A stretch of DNA of 64,000 nucleotides from Nitratireductor thuwali (GTDB lineage: Bacteria > Pseudomonadota > Alphaproteobacteria > Rhizobiales > Rhizobiaceae): positions 3,036,001-3,100,000 of the forward strand of contig NZ_CP030941.1 in NCBI RefSeq assembly GCF_036621415.1, read 5' to 3'. The position numbers and the translations under genes are program-made. Every line of letters starts with the position of its first letter. The stretch's first letter is position 1. Positions 45,219 to 54,065 of the stretch are shown here, one piece after another. The notes beneath the pieces were generated by a model. The model saw nothing but the letters and a program-made list of their open reading frames with translations, ran no database searches and was not told the origin of the DNA.

Positions 45219-46175
45219 ATGATGGCGGGCATCGTGCAAGACGAGGAATATGTAGTGGCCGAAGAAGCACTCGATCCCATATCCGCACGGCAAGGCAATG
45301 GCGCAAGCCCGACCTTCGGGCTTGCCCTCGGCGGTGGCGGCGCGCGCGGTCTGGCCCACATCCACGCCATCGAAGCGCTTGACGAGCTGGGCATCCGCCC
45401 CGCGGTCATCTCCGGCTCGTCGATCGGGGCGCTCATGGGCGCGGGAATGGCCGCCGGCATGACCGGCGCGGAAATCCGCGATCACGCCTATTCCATCCTG
45501 TCGAGCCGCGCCGAAGTGGTCAGCCGCGTCTGGCGATCGAGGCCGGCCAGCCTGTCGCAAATGGTTGAGGGCGGCCTGCGCCTCGGCCAGTTCAGCCCCG
45601 AGCGCGTCATCGCCGCCTTTCTGCCGCACAGCATACCGGATCGTTTCGAGGCGCTGCAGATCCCGCTTCGGGTCACGGCGACGGACTATTACGGACATCA
45701 CCTGGCGGTGTTCGAAAGCGGCGAGCTCCTCTCGGCGCTCGCTGCCTCGGCCGCGCTGCCGGCGGTTTTCCGGCCGGTGCAGCGGGACGGGCGCACCCTC
45801 ATCGACGGCGGCATCTACAATCCCGTGCCCTTCGACCTGCTCGAAGGGATGGTCGACGTGGTCATCGCCGTCGACGTGGTGGGCGCGCCGACCGTCAGGA
45901 CCGCCAAGATGCCGAGCGCCATCGAGATGATGTTCGGCGCGACGCAGTTGATGATGCAGTCGATCATATCCATGAAGCTGCAGAACACCCGTCCGGACAT
46001 TCTCCTGCGGCCCGCGGTCTCGCGGTTCCGGGTGCTGGATTTCCTCAAGATCAACGCAATCCTCGACGAGACGTCCGGTATCAAGGACGAACTCAAGCGG
46101 GCAATCGAGCGAGCGATCGAAAGCAGGCAGCTCAATCCTCCCGCTCATGCCGGCCACGGTGGCGATCAGCCCTGA
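45219..46175 (+). CDS. patatin-like phospholipase family protein
   Basis: A 318-residue acyl hydrolase. Oxyanion block GGGGARG at residues 38-44, nucleophile elbow GSSIG at 66-70 (Ser68), and the catalytic Asp in TLIDGGIYNPVPFD. It resembles the bacterial RssA/YlbK branch with MMFGATQLMMQSIISMKLQN, a segment that may contact the membrane. Substrates are probably phospholipids or other acyl lipids. A GTG at 45255 (MAEEALDP) is a possible shorter start. The last 10 bases overlap the antiporter gene tail to tail. Confidence 0.88.
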   Translation: MMAGIVQDEEYVVAEEALDPISARQGNGASPTFGLALGGGGARGLAHIHAIEALDELGIRPAVISGSSIGALMGAGMAAGMTGAEIRDHAYSILSSRAEVVSRVWRSRPASLSQMVEGGLRLGQFSPERVIAAFLPHSIPDRFEALQIPLRVTATDYYGHHLAVFESGELLSALAASAALPAVFRPVQRDGRTLIDGGIYNPVPFDLLEGMVDVVIAVDVVGAPTVRTAKMPSAIEMMFGATQLMMQSIISMKLQNTRPDILLRPAVSRFRVLDFLKINAILDETSGIKDELKRAIERAIESRQLNPPAHAGHGGDQP

Positions 46176-47974
46176 TCGGCTATGATCTTCTCCTCGGGAT
46201 TCAGCCTGCGCGCCTCGTGGGTCGGCTTGATCAGCGGCTCCGGCGTTACCGGACTCGTGTGCATCCTGTCGCGTCCTGCCAGGAAGCCGTCCACCGCCTG
46301 GATCTCCAGGCGCTCCTCGTCGCGGCGGCGTACGTCGTCCATGATGGCTCGCGCCGTCTCGTCTTCCGTACCCAGCTCCCTGAGCGACACCTGGCCGAAC
46401 AGGAGGGCCGATTCCAGCGTCTCGCGGAGTTCATATTCCACGCCCCGCGCCCTCAGGGAAAGCGCATGCGCCCGGTCGTACGAGCGCACGAAGAGCTTCA
46501 CTTCGGGGAATTCGGAACGGATGAGATCGACGATCGCGTCGGTTTGGGCCCGGCCGTTGACGCAGACCGCCACGATCTTCGCCCGCCTGATGCCGGCAGC
46601 CTCCAGCACGTCCTTGCGGCGGCCGTCGCCGAAATAGATGCGGAAGCCGAACTTCTCGACCGAGCGGACACGGGTGGCGGAGTGGTCGATGATGGTCACG
46701 TCCCTGCCGCCGGCAAGAAGCACCTGCGAGGCGATCTGGCCGAAGCGTGAAAAGCCGATCATCAGCACGTCCGCACCCGCGCCATCGAAATCCTCCTCCA
46801 TCTCTTCCGGCTTGTCGCCGCGCGCCATCTGTTCGCCGATGCGCACCGTGAGCGGCGTCAGCACCATCGACAGCGTCACCACGGCAGTCAGCAGCGAGGC
46901 CGTCGCCGGTGAGAAGATCAACGCGGCCGAGGCGGCGGTGAAGAGCACGAAGCCGAATTCGCCGCCCTGCGGCAGCAGCGCCGCCACCCGAAGCGCCTCG
47001 TCGTGGCCGGATCCGAAGATGCGGCACAGGCCGTAGAGGATGACCGCCTTGACCAGCATGAGCGCGGGCACGGCCAGAAGCACGGCCAGCCAGTTCTCCA
47101 GGACGACCCCGAGATCGAGCGAGAGCCCGATCGCCATGAAGAACAGCCCGAGCAGGATGCCGCGAAACGGCTCGATATCCGCGCTGAGCTCATGTCTGAA
47201 GGACGAATCGGCCAGCATGACCCCGGCGATGAAGGCGCCCAGCGCCATCGACAGGCCGGCGATCTGCAGCAGCGTCGCCGAACCCAGCACCACCAGGAGC
47301 GCGGCCGCGATCATCACCTCCTTCGCGCCGGATTGGGCGATGAGGCGGAACAGCGGGTTGAGCAGATAGCGGCCCGCTATCACCAGCGCCGCAACGGAGG
47401 CCAGCGCCACCGCGAAACGCGTTCCGCTGATCGCTTCGGCGCCTTCTCCGCCCGGCGAAAGCAGCGGCACCAGCGCCAGAAGCGGGGCGATCGCGATGTC
47501 TTGGAAAAGCAGTATGGAGAATGATTTCTGGCCGAAGCGGGTATTGAGCAGGCCTTGGCCTTCCAGCGTCTGAACCGCAAAAGCGGTGGACGACAGGGCA
47601 AGGCCGAAGCCGACGACGATGGCGGCCGAAATCGAAAAGCCCGGCAGGAACGACGCCAGAAGCGCCAGCACGGCACCGGTCGCCAGTACCTGTGCGAGCC
47701 CCAGCCCGAAGATGTCGCGGCGCATGGTCCAAAGCCTAGACGGCTTGAGCTCGAGCCCTATGATGAAAAGCAGGAAGACCACGCCAAGCTCGGCCACATG
47801 CAGCAGTTCTTCACCGTCCGAGACGAGGCGGGCGACGGGGCCGATCGCGACGCCTGCGGCCAGATAGCCCAGGATGGTGCCGAGCCCGATGCGCTGAAAC
47901 AGCGGCGCGGCGATGACGGCGCCCATCAGCAGAAGGAGAGGTTCCTGATAGATGCCGGTGGTAATTTCCTCCAT
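46166..47974 (-). CDS. KefB-type monovalent cation:proton antiporter (CPA2)
   Basis: A 602-residue membrane protein. About twelve membrane segments (residues 10-385) include the family's GLELKPSRLWTMR, the FGLALSSTAFAVQTL and LLFQDIAIAPLLAL blocks, and LALFIAGVMLADSSFRHEL as usual in CPA2. A RCK/TrkA-N domain follows (VLMIGFSRFGQIASQVLLAG, VTIIDHSATRVRSVEKFG), giving NAD- or nucleotide-dependent gating. Kef systems extrude K+ in exchange for protons on electrophile stress and are gated by glutathione conjugates; gshA is in the same window. ATG 47974 (MEEITTGIYQEP) is preferred over a basic upstream extension. Confidence 0.93.
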   Translation of the reverse strand: MEEITTGIYQEPLLLLMGAVIAAPLFQRIGLGTILGYLAAGVAIGPVARLVSDGEELLHVAELGVVFLLFIIGLELKPSRLWTMRRDIFGLGLAQVLATGAVLALLASFLPGFSISAAIVVGFGLALSSTAFAVQTLEGQGLLNTRFGQKSFSILLFQDIAIAPLLALVPLLSPGGEGAEAISGTRFAVALASVAALVIAGRYLLNPLFRLIAQSGAKEVMIAAALLVVLGSATLLQIAGLSMALGAFIAGVMLADSSFRHELSADIEPFRGILLGLFFMAIGLSLDLGVVLENWLAVLLAVPALMLVKAVILYGLCRIFGSGHDEALRVAALLPQGGEFGFVLFTAASAALIFSPATASLLTAVVTLSMVLTPLTVRIGEQMARGDKPEEMEEDFDGAGADVLMIGFSRFGQIASQVLLAGGRDVTIIDHSATRVRSVEKFGFRIYFGDGRRKDVLEAAGIRRAKIVAVCVNGRAQTDAIVDLIRSEFPEVKLFVRSYDRAHALSLRARGVEYELRETLESALLFGQVSLRELGTEDETARAIMDDVRRRDEERLEIQAVDGFLAGRDRMHTSPVTPEPLIKPTHEARRLNPEEKIIADQG

Positions 47975-48114
47975 CCCTGTTCCCTCGCCTGTTTCGTCAT
48001 GGTCGTCGCGGCGATGTGACATTCTCGTGCCATTGCGCTACCGCTCCGGGAACCATAAATGGTTGACCATGCCATGTCTCGCCACTTTCCTCCCTCGAAC
48101 CAGCGGGTGAACGG

Positions 48115-49458
48115 ATGACCGGATCATCGGATGAGAAACAGCTTCTGGACCGGGTCGCCTCGCTTGTCGACGCGGCAAGGAAAGCCGGTGCCGACGCCGC
48201 CGATGCGGTGGTGATCCGGTCCCGGTCGCGCGGCGTGTCCGTGCGCCTCGGCAAGGTGGAAAGCACCGAATCGTCTGAAAGCGACGACATGTCGCTGCGG
48301 GTCTTTGTCGGGCAGCGCGTGGCAAGCGTCTCGGCAACCACGGCGTCCGACCCCGGCGGGCTTGCCGAGCGCGCGGTCGCCATGGCCCGCGTTTCGCCGG
48401 AGGACGCTTTCGCCGGCCTCGCCGATCCCGACAAGCTTGCCCGGCAACTCGCCGATCTCGATCTGGTCGACCCTACGGAAGTCTCGCCGGACCGTCTGAG
48501 GGATGACGCGCTGGCGGCCGAGGAAGCAGCGTTGGCCGTGCCCGGCGTGACCAATTCGTCCGGCGCAGCGGCCAGCGCCGGTTCCGGCGGGCTGGTCCTT
48601 GCGACTTCCCACGGCTTTGTCGGCCAATATGCCGCGACGCGCTTCTCCCGCTCGGTCAGCGTCATCGCCGGCGAGGGCACGGGCATGGAGCGCGATTATG
48701 ACTTTTCCTCCAGGCTTCACTTCGCCGACCTGGAAACGCCGGAGAAGATCGGCCGCACAGCGGGCGAGCGCGCCGCGCGCCGGCTGGGCGCTCGCAAGGT
48801 TCCCACCGGCAGGTATCCCGTCATCTACGATCCCCGCGTCGCCCGGGGCATCGCCGGCCATATCGCGGGCGCCATCAACGGCGCCTCGGTGGCGCGCAAG
48901 ACGAGCTTCCTTCGCGACCGGATGGGCAAGCAGATCGCCTCGGCCGCCGTCACCATAACGGACGATCCCACGCGCATACGCGGGCAGGCCTCCCGCCCCT
49001 TCGACGGCGAAGGCGTGGCCGGCGCTCCGCTCGTGCCGGTGAGAAGCGGGGTGCTCGAGGCCTGGCTGTTGTCCTCCTCTGTGGCGCGCGAGCTTGGGCT
49101 GGAGACGAACGGCCGTGGCGCCCGTGCCTCTTCCTCGGTCAACCCGTCCTCGACCAATTTCGCCATCGAGCCGGGGGAGACGGACCGCGACGACCTGATC
49201 GGCGGTATCAAGGCCGGACTCTACGTGACCGAGGTCTTTGGCCAGGGCGTCAACATGATCACCGGCGAATACAGCCGCGGTGCGGCCGGCTTCTGGATCG
49301 AGAACGGCCGAGTGACCTATCCCGTTTCCGAGATCACCATCGCCGGAAACCTGAAGGACATGTTCTTGAACATGACGCCGGCGAGCGACCTCGACCGCAA
49401 CTACGGCACCTCGGCGCCGACCCTGCTGATCGAGGGCATGACCATTGCGGGAGAGTGA
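48115..49458 (+). CDS. pmbA: TldD/PmbA family protein (PmbA/TldE)
   Basis: A 447-residue metalloprotease-family protein. TldE/PmbA partners TldD to degrade unfolded peptides and process microcin-type precursors. Seen: N-terminal domain ending SDDMSLRVFVGQRVASVSA, the long PDKLARQLADLDLVDP stretch and the C-terminal SSSVARELGLETNGRG, INPSSTNFAIEPGE-like and FGQGVNMITGEYSRGAAGFWIENG signatures. No HExxH zinc site, as expected of the non-catalytic PmbA partner. Overlaps the next gene by 14 bases. Confidence 0.93.
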   Translation: MTGSSDEKQLLDRVASLVDAARKAGADAADAVVIRSRSRGVSVRLGKVESTESSESDDMSLRVFVGQRVASVSATTASDPGGLAERAVAMARVSPEDAFAGLADPDKLARQLADLDLVDPTEVSPDRLRDDALAAEEAALAVPGVTNSSGAAASAGSGGLVLATSHGFVGQYAATRFSRSVSVIAGEGTGMERDYDFSSRLHFADLETPEKIGRTAGERAARRLGARKVPTGRYPVIYDPRVARGIAGHIAGAINGASVARKTSFLRDRMGKQIASAAVTITDDPTRIRGQASRPFDGEGVAGAPLVPVRSGVLEAWLLSSSVARELGLETNGRGARASSSVNPSSTNFAIEPGETDRDDLIGGIKAGLYVTEVFGQGVNMITGEYSRGAAGFWIENGRVTYPVSEITIAGNLKDMFLNMTPASDLDRNYGTSAPTLLIEGMTIAGE

Positions 49459-50248
49459 GCCGCGTCACGCCGAACATGCCGATGACCTGACGCTGATCGA
49501 GACGGCGGCGCGCGAGGCGGGCGAAATCGCCATGCGCTATTTCCGGCGCGATCCGGAGGTCTGGATGAAGGCGGGCGATTCCCCCGTCAGCGCCGCCGAT
49601 CTTGCCGTTGACGGATTCCTCAGATCGACATTGCTTGCCGCCCGCCCGGACTATGGATGGCTGTCGGAGGAGACGGTCGACAATGCGGAGCGCCTTGCCG
49701 CGCGGCGCACCTTCGTGGTCGACCCGATCGACGGCACGCGCGCCTTCATAGACGGGCGCAAGGTCTGGTGTATCAGCATTGCCGTCGTGGAAGAGGGCCG
49801 CAGCATCGCCGGCGTGCTCGACTGTCCCGCGAGCGAGGAGATCTTCACGGCAGCCGTCGGCTCAGGCGCCTGGATGAACGGGGGGCGCATCAGCGTGCGG
49901 ACCGGATATCGCGACATCGCCATGGGCGGTCCGAAATCGATGATCAACAAATTACCCCCGCAACTGCTCACGCGCATCACGCCGCACGGATACATCCCCT
50001 CGCTGGCCTACCGGATCGCGCTGGTGGCGCGCGGCACGCTGGATGCGACCTTCGTCAGACCCGCCTCCCACGACTGGGACCTTGCGGCGGCTGATCTTCT
50101 TCTTTCGGAAGCGGGCGGGCAGATCATCGACGCTTCGATGCGCCGACCGCTTTACGCGGGCGCCGATCCGAAACTGGGATCCTTGGCAGCCGGAAGCGGC
50201 GACATCCTGCGCCCCATGGCAAAGGTTCTGGCGGAACTCCCGGTCTAG
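49445..50248 (+). CDS. inositol monophosphatase/CysQ-family phosphatase
   Basis: A 267-residue Mg2+-dependent phosphatase. Metal-site motifs: SEETVDNAERL (E), VDPIDGTRAFIDGRKVW (DPIDGT), and DWDLAAADLLLSEAGGQII. The order and a CysQ-like length suggest 3'(2'),5'-bisphosphate nucleotidase, clearing PAP from sulfate assimilation, but inositol-phosphate activity cannot be excluded. The start is TTG at 49445, overlapping pmbA; no in-frame ATG lies near. The gene after it, DUF4170, is 105 bases away. Confidence 0.85.
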   Translation: MRESEPRHAEHADDLTLIETAAREAGEIAMRYFRRDPEVWMKAGDSPVSAADLAVDGFLRSTLLAARPDYGWLSEETVDNAERLAARRTFVVDPIDGTRAFIDGRKVWCISIAVVEEGRSIAGVLDCPASEEIFTAAVGSGAWMNGGRISVRTGYRDIAMGGPKSMINKLPPQLLTRITPHGYIPSLAYRIALVARGTLDATFVRPASHDWDLAAADLLLSEAGGQIIDASMRRPLYAGADPKLGSLAAGSGDILRPMAKVLAELPV

Positions 50249-50362
50249 CGGCAACTTGTTGTTGCCTCCGGCTGCGAATGGTTTCAAAAGTGGGCTGTTT
50301 CATTTACATGACGCGAGCGTTATGCGTCGCATCCCCGAAATTCAGATGGACGAGTGGGTCAA

Positions 50363-50608
50363 ATGGCTGAAGAAACCGAGAACAGGCAACTGCTCCACCT
50401 GGTCTTCGGCGGCGAGCTGAAGTCGCTGACGGGGACTGAGTTCAAGGACATCGATGCGCTCGACATCGTCGGCATCTATCCCAACTACCGGGCGGCCGAG
50501 GCGGCTTGGCGATCCAAGGCTCAGGAAACCGTGGACAACGCCCACATGCGTTACTTCGTGGTTCACCTGCACCGTTTTCTCGATCCTGGCGCGGGCAAGG
50601 CCGACTGA
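50363..50608 (+). CDS. DUF4170 domain-containing protein
   Basis: An 81-residue soluble protein from ATG 50363 (a GTG three codons earlier is possible). It begins MAEETENRQLLHLVFGGELK and contains DIVGIYPNYRAAEAAWRSKA and MRYFVVHLHRFLDP. This matches DUF4170, a small alphaproteobacterial family of unknown role that is regularly placed next to Kdo transferase genes. It overlaps the following acyltransferase gene by one base (TGATG). Confidence 0.85.
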   Translation: MAEETENRQLLHLVFGGELKSLTGTEFKDIDALDIVGIYPNYRAAEAAWRSKAQETVDNAHMRYFVVHLHRFLDPGAGKAD

Positions 50609-51393
50609 TGAAAAATGAAGCAGCAGCCGCTTCAACCGTGGTTGACGTGAAAGCCGAGACGCGCAACCGCCGGCCTTTCAAGGCGCTCTGGCGGCGGATA
50701 CGCAAGCCGCTGGCAAGGTCGCGCGTCGTCAAGCAGGTGGTCGCGTCGCTGCTGGCCAATGGGATACGCTTCATCTCCTTTACGAATCCCCCCGTTAAGG
50801 GTTCGCACGATCCGCGAAAGGCGATTGCCGAGCATACGCCTGCCATCGCCGCCCTCTGGCATGGCCAGCACATACTGGGGCCGACGATCAACCCGCCGAA
50901 GCACAAGCTGGTCGCGCTGTTCTCGCGCAGCGCCGACGCCGAGCTCAACGCGCTGGTGGCCCAGAAGCTGGGTTTCGACGTGGTGCGCGGTTCGGGCGGG
51001 CGCGAAGGGCACAGCGCCAAGAAGGGCGGCGCCGCCGCGCTGATCCAGCTCAAGCGGACCATCGACAAGGGCTGCAACGTGGCCATGATCGCCGACATAC
51101 CGCACGGCAAGCCGCGTGAGGCCGGGCTCGGCATCGTCACCCTGGCCAAGCTGGCCGGCAGGCCGATCGTTCCCGTGGCGATCGCCACCAGCCGCCGCAG
51201 GGTGCTGGAACGGACCTGGGACAAGACGACGATCAACCTGCCCTTCGGCCGCAGCGCCGTCGTCCTCGGCGATCCTATCCATGTACCCGCCGACGCCAGC
51301 GACGAGGTCATGGAAGAAAAGCGCCGTGAGGTCACGGACGCGCTCAATCTTGCCACGCGCGACGCCTATAAGCTCGTCGACAAGCAATCCTGA
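50608..51393 (+). CDS. DUF374/LPLAT-family acyltransferase-like protein
   Basis: A 261-residue protein of the lysophospholipid acyltransferase-like DUF374 group. A basic N-terminus (RRIRKPLARSRVVKQVV) and the blocks AALWHGQHILGPTIN, LVALFSRSADAELNAL, GCNVAMIADIPHGKPREAG and LAKLAGRPIVPVAIATSRR fit. The usual HX4D motif is not clear. It may act on lipid A, given waaA and lpxK downstream. Overlaps DUF4170 by one base; waaA begins 20 bases after its stop. Confidence 0.82.
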   Translation: MKNEAAAASTVVDVKAETRNRRPFKALWRRIRKPLARSRVVKQVVASLLANGIRFISFTNPPVKGSHDPRKAIAEHTPAIAALWHGQHILGPTINPPKHKLVALFSRSADAELNALVAQKLGFDVVRGSGGREGHSAKKGGAAALIQLKRTIDKGCNVAMIADIPHGKPREAGLGIVTLAKLAGRPIVPVAIATSRRRVLERTWDKTTINLPFGRSAVVLGDPIHVPADASDEVMEEKRREVTDALNLATRDAYKLVDKQS

Positions 51394-51413
51394 CGGTCTC
51401 TGATGGGCAGGCA

Positions 51414-52733
51414 ATGAGCGAACGCTGGGCACGCACCATACTCACGACCTATCGCTGGGCAGGTGCGGCGGCATACCCGCTGGTTGGCGGCTATATCGCC
51501 TGGCGCGTGAACAAGGGCAAGGAAGAGCGCACGCGACGCCATGAACGCTATGGCAGGCCGAGCCACGAGCGCCCGGAAGGACCGCTCATATGGGTACATG
51601 CGGCCAGCGTCGGCGAGACCATCGCCGTAACCGGGCTGATCGAGCATTTCCTGGCGGCCGGCATCAAGATCGTTCTGACGACGGGCACCGTCACGTCCGC
51701 ATCGGTGGCCACCGAAAGGCTGGGCGGCCGGGTCATCCATCAATATGTGCCGCTCGACCTGAAGCCGGCGGTGAGCCGCTTCCTCAACCACTGGCGTCCC
51801 GATCTCGCCATCATGGCCGAGTCCGAGATATGGCCGATGACCATTCTCGAGCTCGGCGCACGGCGGGTTCCCCAGGTGCTCGTCAACGGCCGCATGTCCG
51901 ACCGCTCCTTCAAGAGCTGGCGCAAGCGCTCTTTCCTCGCCGAGGCGCTGTTCGAGAATCTGGCCCATGTCGTCGCCCAGTCGGAAGTCGACGGCGAGCG
52001 GTTCCGCAAGCTTGGCGCGCGGCCGGTCACTGTCTCGGGCAACCTCAAGGTGGATACGCAGCACCCGCCGGTGGATGCCGCAACGCTCGCCGCCATCAGA
52101 GGCCAGATCGGCGGCCGCCGAACCTGGGCCGCCGTGTCCACCCATGACGGCGAGGAAATGGCGGCGGCCGACGTCCACAAAATGCTGCGCAAGCGCCATC
52201 CGGATCTTCTGTCCATCGTCGTGCCGCGCCATCCCGAGCGTGCTCCGGCGCTGAAGGCTGAAATGGAGGCGCGCGGCCTTAAAGTGATCTGCCGCAGCAC
52301 CGGCGAAGCCGTGACTGCCGGCATCGACATCCTTCTCGGCGATACGATCGGCGAGATGGGGCTTTATCTGCGCCTGACGGAGATCGCCTTCGTCGGCCGG
52401 TCGCTGACCGGCAGCGGCGGCCAGAACCCGATCGAGCCGGCGATGCTGGGGACCGCCGTGCTTTCCGGCTGCAATGTGCAGAATTTCCGCGAAGCCTATC
52501 GCCGGCTGATCGACAGCGGCGGGGCAAGGCTGGTGCGCGACACGCAGATGCTGGCCGGCGCCGTCAACTACCTTCTCAACAATGCCGGCAAGCGCGAGGA
52601 GATGATCGCGGCGGGCCGGCACACGGTGGAGGAGATGTCCGGCGCCCTGACGCGCACGCTGACGGCGCTCGAGCCCTTCATCCATCCGCTCATCGTGCAA
52701 AGCCGCCTGCAGCGCGGCAACGGCAGGCCCTGA
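51414..52733 (+). CDS. waaA: 3-deoxy-D-manno-octulosonic acid transferase
   Basis: A 439-residue GT-B glycosyltransferase that adds Kdo residues to lipid IVA at the inner face of the cytoplasmic membrane. Seen: N-terminal membrane anchor (LTTYRWAGAAAYPLVGGYIA), then IWVHAASVGETIAVTGLIEHF with the HAxSxGE catalytic Glu, FLNHWRPDLAIMAESEIWPM and the C-terminal nucleotide-sugar domain with GRSLTGSGGQNPIEPAML. Full length. It overlaps lpxK (TGATG). Confidence 0.95.
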   Translation: MSERWARTILTTYRWAGAAAYPLVGGYIAWRVNKGKEERTRRHERYGRPSHERPEGPLIWVHAASVGETIAVTGLIEHFLAAGIKIVLTTGTVTSASVATERLGGRVIHQYVPLDLKPAVSRFLNHWRPDLAIMAESEIWPMTILELGARRVPQVLVNGRMSDRSFKSWRKRSFLAEALFENLAHVVAQSEVDGERFRKLGARPVTVSGNLKVDTQHPPVDAATLAAIRGQIGGRRTWAAVSTHDGEEMAAADVHKMLRKRHPDLLSIVVPRHPERAPALKAEMEARGLKVICRSTGEAVTAGIDILLGDTIGEMGLYLRLTEIAFVGRSLTGSGGQNPIEPAMLGTAVLSGCNVQNFREAYRRLIDSGGARLVRDTQMLAGAVNYLLNNAGKREEMIAAGRHTVEEMSGALTRTLTALEPFIHPLIVQSRLQRGNGRP

Positions 52734-53767
52734 TGGCGGGCAGCGAGGCGCCGCCATTCTGGTGGGAGAAGCCCGATTGGCGCGCCTGGGCGCTGTGGCC
52801 GGCTTCCGCCATCTATGGCGCCGTCGCTTCCACCCGCATGCGGACCGCGCCGCGCGAGAAGCTGCCGGCCGCGGTTCTGTGCGTGGGAAACCTGACCGTC
52901 GGGGGCGAAGGCAAGACGCCGGTGGCGATCGCGCTGGGCAAGCAGGCCCGCAAGGAAGGCCACAAGGTGGGATTTCTTTCCCGCGGCTTCGGCGGCAGCC
53001 TTTCCAGGCCCCACCTCGTCGATGCCGGACACGATGCGGCGCGGCATGTGGGCGACGAGCCGCTGCTTCTCGCCCGCCACGCCCCGGTCGTCGTTTCCCC
53101 GGACAGGTCGGCGGGCGCGCGCCGGCTGATCGAGGAGGGCTGCGATTTCCTGATCATGGACGACGGCTTCCAGAGCGCCCGCATCCACATGGACTACGCG
53201 CTGATCGTGGTCGATGCGCAGCGCGGCCTCGGCAACGGCCATGTCATACCCGCAGGGCCGCTGCGCGCGCCTGTCGTCAACCAGCTTCGCTTCGCCGATG
53301 CGGTCGTCACCATGGGGCAGGGGGATGCCGCCCAATATACCGTGCGCCGCGCGGCGCGGGCCGGCAAGCCGGTCTACCATGCGCGCGCCAGGCCGATGAA
53401 GACGCGCGGCCTGAAAGGCGCCCGCGTGCTGGCTTTCGCGGGGATCGGCAATCCGGAGAAGTTCTACGCCACCTTGCGCGAGATCGGGGCCGAACTGGTG
53501 GCGACCAGGTCGTTTCCCGATCACCATCAGTTCACGGAGGACGACCTGGCCGAGCTTTCGGGTGAGGCGCGGGCGGATGGGCTGGCGCTGGTGACGACGG
53601 AGAAGGATCTGGTGCGCCTGTCGAGCGGCCACCGGCCCATGCGGGAATTCGCCGGAACCGTGCGGGCCTTGCCTGTGGAGGCCGCTTTCGAGACGGTCGA
53701 CACGCCCGGCGCGATCGTCCGCCAGACGATAACCGCCTGGCGCGAGCGGATGCTGAAGGGCGGCTGA
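52733..53767 (+). CDS. lpxK: tetraacyldisaccharide 4'-kinase
   Basis: A 344-residue P-loop kinase that phosphorylates the 4' position of the lipid A disaccharide precursor. The Walker A segment is NLTVGGEGKTPVAIALGK; the SRGFGGSLSRPHLVDAGHD, DEPLLLARHAPVVVSPDR and FLIMDDGFQSARIHMDYAL blocks are typical. Its start overlaps the waaA stop. It closes the DUF4170-LPLAT-waaA-lpxK operon and abuts the convergent DUF2093 gene. Confidence 0.96.
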   Translation: MAGSEAPPFWWEKPDWRAWALWPASAIYGAVASTRMRTAPREKLPAAVLCVGNLTVGGEGKTPVAIALGKQARKEGHKVGFLSRGFGGSLSRPHLVDAGHDAARHVGDEPLLLARHAPVVVSPDRSAGARRLIEEGCDFLIMDDGFQSARIHMDYALIVVDAQRGLGNGHVIPAGPLRAPVVNQLRFADAVVTMGQGDAAQYTVRRAARAGKPVYHARARPMKTRGLKGARVLAFAGIGNPEKFYATLREIGAELVATRSFPDHHQFTEDDLAELSGEARADGLALVTTEKDLVRLSSGHRPMREFAGTVRALPVEAAFETVDTPGAIVRQTITAWRERMLKGG

Positions 53768-53998
53768 TCAGGCGCGCTTGCGCAGCGCCGGATCGAGCTC
53801 AAGCTCGCGCGCGAGCGAGGTTTCGGCGCTCGCATAGGCTTCCTGGCGCGAGACGCTCCAATATTTCAGTTCCTCGAGCGGAATGGCCTCGCCGGAAACG
53901 GCACACCGCACGAAGGCGCCGGGCGTCAGCACCTGGAAATCGCCATCGAGATAACGCACCCGCGCCTCGCGCGCGCCGGGTCCTTCAAAACGGTTCAT
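53768..53998 (-). CDS. DUF2093 domain-containing protein
   Basis: A 76-residue protein beginning MNRFEGPGAREARVRYLDGD with VRCAVSGEAIPLEELKYWSV and SRQEAYASAETSLARELE. This is a complete DUF2093, a small conserved alphaproteobacterial family of unknown function; the CAVSGE...P pattern recalls a zinc-ribbon half. A 95-residue version from an upstream ATG (54055) is less likely. It faces lpxK directly (stop codons one base apart) and lies between lpxK and mutL. Confidence 0.85.
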   Translation of the reverse strand: MNRFEGPGAREARVRYLDGDFQVLTPGAFVRCAVSGEAIPLEELKYWSVSRQEAYASAETSLARELELDPALRKRA

Positions 53999-54065
53999 CG
54001 CAATCGCCTCGTCTTTGCGCTCCTGCGCCATAAAACGCCGGCGGGCCCTTGGCAAGGCGGATGTC

